A DNA stretch of 46,689 nucleotides, taken from positions 1 to 46,689 of the forward strand of contig NZ_LRUN01000044.1 in assembly GCF_001679645.1 (NCBI RefSeq). The letters run 5' to 3'. Below, piece by piece: positions 39,881 through 46,689 of the stretch. How positions within the stretch are numbered: the stretch's first letter is position 1; the number at the start of each line of letters is the position of its first letter. Under the pieces are notes generated by a model. That model did no database searches and was not told the origin of the DNA. It saw only the letters and a list, made by a program, of their open reading frames with translations. Source of the DNA: Pseudomonas bananamidigenes. GTDB taxonomy: Bacteria; Pseudomonadota; Gammaproteobacteria; Pseudomonadales; Pseudomonadaceae. A program made the position numbers and the translations under genes.

Positions 39881-42800
39881 TCAGTGATATTTGAATCTTC
39901 GGTTATCAAATGCAGGTTTTGTTCCTTCAAGCACCTTAACAGCATGTCCATTTATCGCAGGACTCTCAATGGCGCCTGCGGTGTAGGAGATTTTCTGCCC
40001 GTTAGCCCGATCAAAGTGAGACCAAATGATCTGCTCCGCGTCACAGACGACCGCAAGGTTAGGGTTGTGTGTAACCATAACTATCTGACGACGCTTCTTC
40101 GCCTCTGTAAGAACAGGTACCAGAAGACTTACAACAGTCTCGTTGTCGAGGTTCTCTTCTGGCTGATCCAGAATGATGGGGTTGCGCCCCTTGTCCACCA
40201 ACAAATAGAAGATCAAGAGCAGTGCTCCACGCTGACCAGGTGACAGCTGTTCGATTTCTGCGTCTTGGAACAGTAATGAATACCGAGGCTCCAGGTAGGA
40301 AAGATCGAATAGCAGGTCATAAACCTCGTTCGCGGTTTTGTCTTTGCGCAACATTGAGTCGATGCCGTATTCGACCTTGTCCCCTATCGTAGCTGCCGCT
40401 AATGAAATTTTGTCGTGCAGAGCCTGCGCGAAAGCCACTGCCTCTTCACGACGTTCAAAGTCCGCAGCGTCACCCAGACGTCGTACGGTGTTAAAGCTCT
40501 CGTCGTCCCCGCGGAACTCGCCAACGTTCTGCTTGAGCAATGTAAACAAGCTGGTGGCAAAAGCGTCGATTGAGCCTCCGAGCTTCGCTTTGAATCCGAG
40601 CTTGTACTCCTCTCGAATCAGGCTGTTTCCCTGAATGAGTTCCTGAACTGGCTTGAACAGTGCCTCTCGCGCGCGACGCTGGGCGTCAAGGATGTCGTAG
40701 ATATCACCTGCTAACTGCTGCCGGTGGATTTTTTGCGTCTCCAGACTCTCTGGCAGAGAATCGATCTGCGCGATCCTAGCTTCTAGTCCTTTCACTGTTT
40801 CTGGGGCGTCTGCTGCGCCAACCAAGTCCTGATATTTGCGCCGCCATTCGTCAACCGCGAGAAGATAATTCTGATAAATGAGCTGAGGTTGATCCAGCTG
40901 TGCTTTGGCCTCTTTCTGCTGCTCCAAAAAATTCTGACGCGCGTCTTCTCTAGCTTTGGTGCTGGTGCTTATGGCTGCTTGGTCAGCCAATATTGCTTCT
41001 TCCAATTGATTCAACGGGGCGAGATCACTCTCGACTTTCACAACGTCGGCGACTTCCAACCCTATCAGGATGAGGTCCTTTCTCGTATCAGCAATGAACT
41101 GGTCGTAGGTGCGTTGGAGTAGTCGAACCTGTTCCCTAACATCCTTTAAAGCCTTGTTCTTAGCGGCGAGCTGTGAAGCCGTCTCGTTGGCTGCGACCCG
41201 CTCCTCATCCAGACGCTTGAGTTCCGCCGCGACTCTCTCAAGAGTTGTAGCCGTCACCTGTTGCTCAGGCGATAGATCAGCAGATGGCTTTGCTATTTCT
41301 ACTGGCTTTAAGGCTGCGTGTTCGGCGAGCTGACGTTGCTTGAGCCCAAGCTGTTCCACTAGGCTTTTCTTGATTAGTGGGTGGAGCTGGTTTTCAGATC
41401 TTGCAATCTCAAGATTGAGTCTTTTCAGATCTTTTCGAAACTCGTTCAACTGGAGACGGAAGGTGCTTTCCTGCTGCTCGATCAGTTGACTGAAATCCAG
41501 TGCCCCTAGTCGAATTGCGTCATCGGTATGCGAAAAAATGACCGACCTAAGCTCATCTTCGAAGGCGTCAGATTGTCCCGTAACATGAGCGTTGCAGAGC
41601 TCTTCAAAATGTCCTTGCGGTATGTACCTCACCATCTCAACTTTCTCAGCAGGCGGGTCAGTATTTAGGTTGCAAGTGTTTATTGTCCCGTCATGCCAGA
41701 AGAGAAAGCCTTCGAACTGTCGAGCAGGCTCACCAGCTTTGCCCCGGAATCGATCTTTTCGAAGGAATGAAAAATGGGTGGTTTGCCTTGAATGGCCTAA
41801 CAAAGCAAGGACATCGGCCAAAGCACTTTTGCCGCTCCCCTTGTTGCCAATGATGGCGACGAGGTCAGAATTAAGCGGAAGGCAGACATCGTCCAACCAA
41901 TGTGAGGTTAGTGGGGATCCCATCACCTTGCTAATGACCACATGGTCGATGAAAAATGTTTTGTTGGCGGCAATATGGTCAAGCTTCGGTGGTATAACGC
42001 CTATGTATGAGCGTTTCGCAGGCTCTCGGATAGCCTGCTGCAACCCACGGAATGTGGGATCAGCTTTTATCCAGGTTTTCTTGTCTGATGGAAAGTCTCC
42101 GTATCCCCGCCGATCATTACTTCCTGGTATGCCGACAAAGCAGTGAGCGTCACTACCTGCCACAACCAATCGAGATATGTCGTTCAATCCTTTCCTTATG
42201 CCAGAGTAAAATTTGGCATTTCCTGGCGTTTCTTCTCCAACGAAAGCAGAGCGCACATCCAAGTTCCGGCTCTCGAAAATCGGTGAGCACCTAACCAAGC
42301 CCAAAAAATATGCATAGTGCTCCGTCCATTTCACATCACTTAAACCATCGCTTGTATCGTATGGCATGAAGCCAATTGCCTGGTCGTCTGGAACTTTGGC
42401 AATCGCTTCTTTGTAGCTCTCGCAAGTCAGTTCAATAATTTTTGCGCCTGCTATGTAAGCCTGTTCATCATCGGCTGCAATCTGTTCACGCTTGATCCCG
42501 TGTGGTTTCAGCAAGCCTTCAGGTGCTTCGCGTGCGTAGTTTATGAGAGCGGCGTCAGACAAGGGTCTGTCAATCAACGCAATACGGAGGTGAGCAAGGA
42601 AGTCCTTCAGAATCTGGTCGTCAATTTCGTTAGAGAAGAGAACGTGGGCATTCAAGCGTCCCCTCATTGGGGCTGCCAGTCTCAGCTCAATACCAGGGAA
42701 AACAGTCTTTTTCAGGATCGGTGCGTCTGGCTCAGCTAATCTGCGCTTGAGTGCAAACCATCCGTCGAATGTCCAGTAATCCATAAGCGCAAAAACGTCA

Positions 42801-42976
42801 GGTTTCGCTGCGTTAAGTGCTCCGATCATTTCATCAACAAGAGCTTTATTCGCTGCTGAATCCGGATTCTTCCGGTCGAACTTCGCTCCTCTCCACTCGA
42901 ATGACGCTGGAGTGTGAATATGCAAATCCCACTGCCGCCACTCTGACCCGCGTTCACTGCCGCCTTGAATAGCCAT
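39881..42976 (-). CDS. PHP-domain + SMC-like ABC ATPase (1031 aa, TrlF-like)
   Basis: The N-terminal PHP phosphoesterase domain (about residues 12-300) shows the metal motifs DLHIHT (17-22), FPGIELRL, NAHVLF and SDAHC. It is followed by an ABC/SMC-type ATPase: Walker A GNKGSGKSALADVLALLG (about 377), a long coiled coil (about 480-800), signature LSPGQRGALL (about 910), Walker B PIILDQPEENLDNE (about 935) and H-loop VMVTHNPNL. RecF/RecN-like ATPases act on DNA ends or structures; the PHP domain should hydrolyse phosphoesters, possibly DNA or a nucleotide. I believe relatives are named TrlF-family ATPases. AAGGTGAG precedes the ATG. It converges on the YobI-type gene and is AT-rich. Confidence 0.82.
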   Translation of the reverse strand: MAIQGGSERGSEWRQWDLHIHTPASFEWRGAKFDRKNPDSAANKALVDEMIGALNAAKPDVFALMDYWTFDGWFALKRRLAEPDAPILKKTVFPGIELRLAAPMRGRLNAHVLFSNEIDDQILKDFLAHLRIALIDRPLSDAALINYAREAPEGLLKPHGIKREQIAADDEQAYIAGAKIIELTCESYKEAIAKVPDDQAIGFMPYDTSDGLSDVKWTEHYAYFLGLVRCSPIFESRNLDVRSAFVGEETPGNAKFYSGIRKGLNDISRLVVAGSDAHCFVGIPGSNDRRGYGDFPSDKKTWIKADPTFRGLQQAIREPAKRSYIGVIPPKLDHIAANKTFFIDHVVISKVMGSPLTSHWLDDVCLPLNSDLVAIIGNKGSGKSALADVLALLGHSRQTTHFSFLRKDRFRGKAGEPARQFEGFLFWHDGTINTCNLNTDPPAEKVEMVRYIPQGHFEELCNAHVTGQSDAFEDELRSVIFSHTDDAIRLGALDFSQLIEQQESTFRLQLNEFRKDLKRLNLEIARSENQLHPLIKKSLVEQLGLKQRQLAEHAALKPVEIAKPSADLSPEQQVTATTLERVAAELKRLDEERVAANETASQLAAKNKALKDVREQVRLLQRTYDQFIADTRKDLILIGLEVADVVKVESDLAPLNQLEEAILADQAAISTSTKAREDARQNFLEQQKEAKAQLDQPQLIYQNYLLAVDEWRRKYQDLVGAADAPETVKGLEARIAQIDSLPESLETQKIHRQQLAGDIYDILDAQRRAREALFKPVQELIQGNSLIREEYKLGFKAKLGGSIDAFATSLFTLLKQNVGEFRGDDESFNTVRRLGDAADFERREEAVAFAQALHDKISLAAATIGDKVEYGIDSMLRKDKTANEVYDLLFDLSYLEPRYSLLFQDAEIEQLSPGQRGALLLIFYLLVDKGRNPIILDQPEENLDNETVVSLLVPVLTEAKKRRQIVMVTHNPNLAVVCDAEQIIWSHFDRANGQKISYTAGAIESPAINGHAVKVLEGTKPAFDNRRFKYH

Positions 42977-43201
42977 TTCTCACCTTCCAGTGCGTTAGAC
43001 TGCTCCACCCCATTCGCTTACAGCATCAGGGCTTGCCAGAGATTAGGTTGGGATGCCAGCACCGACAAGTTTGGAAAGCAGCAAACTGCTGATCGAGTTT
43101 GCTGACAAGGGGCTATATCTGGCGAAGGGTAGTGGCCGTAACCAGGTTGCAATTTATAGGGAATAGTGAATTCCAGACTCTCTCTAGAAGCATGCGAATG
43201 G

Positions 43202-43253
43202 CTGCTTTTGGCCGAAAGCGGACCTTCCGAGTACTGCTTTTAGCCCGTTTCAA
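43202..43253. repeat. GTCCGCTTTTGGCC-type repeat, right copies
   Basis: CTGCTTTTGGCCGAAAGCGG (43202-43221) and a shorter ACTGCTTTTAGCCCGTTTC (43233-43251) close the accessory block on the right, within the 289-bp gap before the transporter operon. No gene is seen in 42977-43265. Confidence 0.65.
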
Positions 43254-43265
43254 AGGTTAATCAAC

Positions 43266-44033
43266 CTAAGCCTTAACCCACCGCCCCCGACTCCAAGCAC
43301 TCAACGAATCCACCCCCAACACCAACCCCAACATCGCCAAAATCACCGTCCCCGCCTGCGCCTCCTGAAACAGGCTCAAGCTCACATACAACATCTGCCC
43401 CAGCCCTCCAGCGCCGACAAACCCCAGCACGCTGGCCATCCGGATGTTGTTCTCCCACCGATACAAACAGTACGCCAGCAATTGCGGCGCCAGGTTCGGC
43501 AGGGTCCCGTAACAGAACGCGACAACCGGATTCCCCCCTTGCAGCCGAATCGCTTCCGCCGGTTCCGGCGGGGTGTTTTCCAGGGCTTCGGCGAACAGAC
43601 GGCCGAGGACTCCGGTGGTGTGCAGGGCGAGGGCGAGGGTGCCGGCGTTGGGGCCGAGGCCGGCGGCGAAGACCATGAGGGCGGCCCAGACCAGTTCCGG
43701 GATGGCGCGCAGGCCGTTGAGCAGCATGCGGGCGGCGCTTTGTAGTGGCCAGCCGAAGCGGCCGGCGGCGGGGAGTGCCAGTAACAGGCCCAACACGGCG
43801 GCGAGGAGGGTGCCGAGGGCGGACATGGCGAGGGTTTCCATGGCGCCGTGGAGGATGGCGTTGAGGTAACCGGCGCTGAGGTCGGGGCTGAGGAAGCGTT
43901 GGGCGTAGCTGCCCATCTGTTTCAGGCTGTCGGCGCTGCCGAGGGCTTCGAGGTCGAGGCCCAGGTAGGCGAACGAGGCGATGACGGCGAAGACGATGGC
44001 GAGGATCAGCGCCGTGTTGATCAGGCGCTTCAT
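43266..44033 (-). CDS. phnE: PhnE-type ABC permease (second of two)
   Basis: The 255-aa permease has about six membrane helices. The PhnE-type EAA loop is LQGGNPVVAFCYGTLPNLAPQLLAYCLYRWENNIRMASVLGFVGAGGLGQML. The true start is ATG 44033, overlapping the stop of the first permease (ATGA); the longer open frame upstream is antisense noise. It ends the phnDCEE operon. Two different permeases should form a heterodimer, as in phosphonate/phosphite-type systems. Confidence 0.87.
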   Translation of the reverse strand: MKRLINTALILAIVFAVIASFAYLGLDLEALGSADSLKQMGSYAQRFLSPDLSAGYLNAILHGAMETLAMSALGTLLAAVLGLLLALPAAGRFGWPLQSAARMLLNGLRAIPELVWAALMVFAAGLGPNAGTLALALHTTGVLGRLFAEALENTPPEPAEAIRLQGGNPVVAFCYGTLPNLAPQLLAYCLYRWENNIRMASVLGFVGAGGLGQMLYVSLSLFQEAQAGTVILAMLGLVLGVDSLSAWSRGRWVKA

Positions 44034-44857
44034 GTCAGTCTCCAGCGCAACAGGCGGCTGAGTTGGTCGGCGCCGAGCACCAGCAGCAGGAAGGTCAGCA
44101 GCATGCTGGCGACTTCGCCGCCGGCGAACATGCGGATCGACAGGTCGATCTGTTGGCCGAGGCCGCCGGCGCCGACGAAGCCCATCACCACCGAGGCGCG
44201 GATCGCGCATTCCCAGCGGTACACGGTGTAGGAGAGCAGTTCCGCCGCCACGTTGGGCAGCACGCCGTAGGCGAAACTCGCCAGGCGTCCGCTGCCGGCC
44301 TGGAGCAAGGCGTGGGCCGGGCGCTGGTCGGTGGATTCGAAGATTTCCGCGTAGACCTTGCCGAGCATGCCGCTGTAGGTGATGGCGATCGCCAGCACGC
44401 CCGCCGCCGGGCCGAGGCCGACGGCGCGCACGAACAGCAGCGCCCAGACGATTTCCGGCACGCTGCGCAGGAAGATCAGCAAGCCCCGCACCGGCCAGCG
44501 CAGCAACCGGCCCATCAGGCTCGGTCGGCCGCCGTGGGACGCGGCGGACAGCGACAAGGCGCGGCTGGCGAGCAGGCCGGCGGGGATCGCCAACACCAGA
44601 GCCAAGGCCATGCCCGCCGTGGCGATGGCCAGGGTTTGCAGGGTGGCCTTCAGCAGCAGGTGCAAAAAGTCCCGGTCATGGGCCGGCGGCCAGAAGGTCG
44701 CGACGAAGCGGCCCATTTCGCTCTGGCTGTCGGCGTGCAGCAACACGCCGAGGTCGAGTTCGCTGAGTTGAATGCCCGGCCACAACAGCGCAATCGCCAG
44801 CAGGGTCAGCAGCAGGCGCGGCCAGGCGGCGGGGTCGCGGGTGTCGGTACTCAGCAT
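44030..44857 (-). CDS. phnE: PhnE-type ABC permease (first of two)
   Basis: The 275-aa permease begins MLSTDTRDPAAWPRLLL and has about six helices. It carries the family loop LASFAYGVLPNVAAELLSYTVYRWECAIRASVVMGFVGAGGLGQQIDLSI. ATG 44857 is set by the first hydrophobic segment and a seven-base overlap with the ATPase gene; the frame is open to 45325 but without sense. It pairs with the next permease in the membrane of the phnDCEE transporter. Confidence 0.87.
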   Translation of the reverse strand: MLSTDTRDPAAWPRLLLTLLAIALLWPGIQLSELDLGVLLHADSQSEMGRFVATFWPPAHDRDFLHLLLKATLQTLAIATAGMALALVLAIPAGLLASRALSLSAASHGGRPSLMGRLLRWPVRGLLIFLRSVPEIVWALLFVRAVGLGPAAGVLAIAITYSGMLGKVYAEIFESTDQRPAHALLQAGSGRLASFAYGVLPNVAAELLSYTVYRWECAIRASVVMGFVGAGGLGQQIDLSIRMFAGGEVASMLLTFLLLVLGADQLSRLLRWRLT

Positions 44858-45648
44858 CGTGGAATCTGCACAATCAGCGGCGTCACGGTCGGCGCCGGGG
44901 ATTGCAGTTGTTCGTTGGCGTACAGGCTGTCGAGCATGTCGTGGCTGACGTGATCGGACGGGCAATCGAACAGGATCTTCCCTTCGCGCAAACCGATGAT
45001 GCGCGGGAAGTGCGCCAGCGCCAGTTCCACCGCATGCAGGCTCGCCACCAGCGTGACGTTGTGCTCCCGGGCATGGCGCGACAGGACGGTCAGGGTGTGC
45101 CCGGCGAGTACCGGGTCCATGGCGGACACCGGTTCGTCCGCCAGCAATACGTCCGGCGCCTGATACAGCACGCGAGCGATGCCCACGCGCTGCAATTGGC
45201 CGCCGGAAAGTTGCTGGCACTGGCTGAAGAGTTTGTCCGCCAGATCCAGCCGCGCCAATGCGGCGCGGGCGCCGGGGATGTCCAGCGGGTGCAGCAGATT
45301 GATCAGGCTTTTGCCCATGCTCCATTGCCCGAGCTTGCCGGCCAGCACTGCCGTCACCACCCGTTGCCGGGGCGGCAGCGGCGGTGCCTGATGCACCAGA
45401 CCGATTCTGGCACGCAGGCGTTGGCGCTGGCGGGCGGACAAATGCCAGGCCCGCTGGCCCAGCACGTCGATGTCGCCACGGCTGGGCCGAATGGCGGTGG
45501 CCAACAGGTTGAGCAGGCTGGATTTACCGGCGCCGGACGGGCCGATGATCGCCACCTGCTCGCCGCCGTTGATCTGCAAATCCACACCACGCAGGGCTTC
45601 GACGCCGTTGGCGTGGTGCAGGACGACTTGCTTGAGGCTCAGGGTCAT
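44851..45648 (-). CDS. phnC: PhnC-type ABC ATPase
   Basis: The 265-aa ATPase has Walker A IIGPSGAGKSSLLN, Q-loop LVHQAPPLPPRQ, signature QLSGGQLQRVGIAR, Walker B DVLLADEPVSAMDP and the H-loop in VASLHAVELALAHF. This is the PhnC group that feeds energy to PhnE permeases. It overlaps the binding-protein stop by four bases (ATGA) and the first permease by seven, so the four genes are one coupled operon. The transported ion is set by the binding protein. Confidence 0.9.
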   Translation of the reverse strand: MTLSLKQVVLHHANGVEALRGVDLQINGGEQVAIIGPSGAGKSSLLNLLATAIRPSRGDIDVLGQRAWHLSARQRQRLRARIGLVHQAPPLPPRQRVVTAVLAGKLGQWSMGKSLINLLHPLDIPGARAALARLDLADKLFSQCQQLSGGQLQRVGIARVLYQAPDVLLADEPVSAMDPVLAGHTLTVLSRHAREHNVTLVASLHAVELALAHFPRIIGLREGKILFDCPSDHVSHDMLDSLYANEQLQSPAPTVTPLIVQIPRC

Positions 45649-46505
45649 TTCAGCAGTTCGGCGGCGCGGGCGGCTTCTTCGATGCCTTTGTAGTTGTCCG
45701 GGCTGGTTTCGATGAAGCGGCTGGCGGCCTGCAGGTCGAGGATTTTCTTCTGCTCGGGGTTGGCCGGGTCAAGGGCGAGGAAGGCTTTTTTGATTTTCCC
45801 TGCCAGCGCCGGGTCGAGGGTGCCGCGCACGGTCCAGTTGTAATCGAAGTAGGCCGGGGTGGTGGCGAAGACCTTGACCTTGTTGGTGTCGACCTTGCCG
45901 GCGTCCACCAGTTTCTGCCAGACGCTGGCGTTCAGCACACCGGCATCGACCTTGCCGGCCTGCACCCAGGCGACGGTGGCGTCGTGGGCGCCGGAGTAGC
46001 CGACGCGGCTGAAGTAGGTTTCGGGCTTGATGCCGTCCTTGAGCATGAAGTAGCGCGGCATCAGGCTGCCGGAGGTGGACGATACGGAGCCGAAGGCGAA
46101 GGTCTTGCCCTTGAGGTCGGTGAGGCTTTTCACGTTCGGGTCGGCGGTGATGAATTTGCTGGTGAACTGCGCGTCCTGTTCACGCTGCACCAACGGGATC
46201 ACCGGGGTGGTGGCATCGGTTTTCAGCCGCGCCTGAACGAAAGTGAAACCGCCCAGCCACGCCATGTCGAGGCGGTCGGTGGCCAGGGCTTCGACCACCG
46301 CCGGGTAGTCGGCCACGGGAACGAACTGCACTTTCATGCCCAGTTGCTGCTCCAGATATGCCCCCAGCGGCTCGAACTTGCGCAGCAGTTCGGTCGGGGC
46401 TTCATCGGGGATTGCGCTGACCTTCAACACGTCGGCGGCTTGCGCCAGCACGGCGGTAAAGGACAGGGCCAGGCCTGCGGTCAGTGCCAGGGTGCGTTTG
46501 AGCAT
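45645..46505 (-). CDS. phnD: PhnD-type binding protein, possibly for selenate or phosphonate-like oxyanion
   Basis: The 286-aa periplasmic protein has a signal peptide (about residues 1-23). Then follows the PhnD-family pattern: LKVSAIPDEAPTELLRKFEPLG, LEQQLGMKVQFVPVADYPAVVEAL, AWLGGFTFVQARL and FGSVSSTSGSLMPRYFML. ATG 46505 is set by GGAGA upstream. The family binds phosphonate, phosphite or related oxyanions; close Pseudomonas relatives are, from memory, annotated as putative selenate binding proteins. Which one applies cannot be told here. It is the first gene of the phnDCEE operon. Confidence 0.85.
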   Translation of the reverse strand: MLKRTLALTAGLALSFTAVLAQAADVLKVSAIPDEAPTELLRKFEPLGAYLEQQLGMKVQFVPVADYPAVVEALATDRLDMAWLGGFTFVQARLKTDATTPVIPLVQREQDAQFTSKFITADPNVKSLTDLKGKTFAFGSVSSTSGSLMPRYFMLKDGIKPETYFSRVGYSGAHDATVAWVQAGKVDAGVLNASVWQKLVDAGKVDTNKVKVFATTPAYFDYNWTVRGTLDPALAGKIKKAFLALDPANPEQKKILDLQAASRFIETSPDNYKGIEEAARAAELLK

Positions 46506-46635
46506 GGGAATCTCCATTTCAGGGGCGTCAGGATCGGTGCACAGCCTGCGCAAAATCGTCGTCGGCTGCAACGTCAGGTTAGTTGAATCGGCGTGTCTTG
46601 CCGTTAGGGGTGAAGGCGTCTGGACTACCGCTATC

Positions 46636-46689
46636 GCGGGCAAGCCCGCTCCCACAGGATTGGCGCCGTCCTTGTGGGAGCGGGCTTGC
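46636..46689. repeat. Pseudomonas REP pair (GCGGGC type), cut by the window end
   Basis: GCGGGCAAGCCCGCTCCCAC at 46636-46655 is a classic Pseudomonas fluorescens REP. An inverted second copy (TTGTGGGAGCGGGCTTGC) starts at 46672 and runs off the end of the window, making a facing pair. Confidence 0.9.

Noticed and set aside
44858..45325. N-terminal extension of the first permease frame
   Set aside because: Arg/Pro/Gly-rich text antisense in quality and overlapping the ATPase gene in another frame; the conserved permease starts at 44857.

Overview
The window looks like chromosome from a Pseudomonas of the fluorescens group. Most coding sequence is G+C-rich. Pseudomonas-type REP palindromes lie at both ends (1-92 and 46636-46689). 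Several genes belong to families typical of the genus: a DUF2986 peptide, a DUF6124 protein, an FeS photolyase with a DUF2256 partner, and an AidA/PixA protein. There is no rRNA, tRNA, CRISPR array, transposase or integrase. All calls are by reading; no database search was possible.

Left part (1-9.6 kb), mostly housekeeping and accessory metabolism: a GlxA/AraC-type regulator whose frame runs through its own terminator, an exported alpha/beta hydrolase, a small PLDc_N membrane protein, an AraC regulator followed by a LysE-type exporter, tRNA methyltransferase trmK, a DUF2986 peptide, an AT-richer PhoD-family phosphodiesterase and a large MscS-type channel. From 9.7 to 16.2 kb is a copper/silver efflux operon: a Met/Cys-rich secreted peptide, then cusC-cusB-cusA-cusF, the last four joined by 4-base overlaps and closed by a strong terminator. 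CusA keeps all three metal-relay methionines at 573, 623 and 672. Next come arsC, a second LysE exporter, a phosphoesterase, a MarR-GNAT fusion behind a perfect 16-bp palindrome, a PhyH-type dioxygenase and a gamma-glutamylcyclotransferase.

From 20.2 to 25.6 kb: a secreted peptide made of five tandem copies of a 13-14 residue unit, then a vitamin B12 uptake operon (cobalamin riboswitch, btuB, a 2Fe-2S thioredoxin-like protein, btuF, with coupled start and stop codons), then a LysR regulator divergent from a DoxX protein. From 25.7 to 30.2 kb: a NYN-domain putative RNase whose Shine-Dalgarno sits just behind a complete intrinsic-terminator hairpin, a TetR/O-methyltransferase divergent pair with nested operators, a small membrane protein, a cytochrome c and an AidA/PixA protein. 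From 30.3 to 35.0 kb: an ArnT-like glycosyltransferase and a bacterial (6-4)-type photolyase with its four cluster cysteines, preceded by TGTACA-N12-TGTACA, which matches the class II LitR light-response operator. A DUF2256 zinc-ribbon peptide, an AraC-GyrI regulator and a DUF6124 protein follow.

From 35.4 to 43.2 kb is a visibly AT-richer accessory block. It holds two very large, convergent, unrelated ATPases: a 1294-aa membrane-associated YobI-type P-loop NTPase and a 1031-aa PHP-domain/SMC-like ATPase. Copies of a short GTCCGCTTTTGGCC-type repeat lie left of, between and right of them. This is the best candidate for an undescribed (probably defensive) system. The window ends with a phnDCEE-type ABC transporter operon on the minus strand, probably for an oxyanion such as phosphonate, phosphite or selenate.
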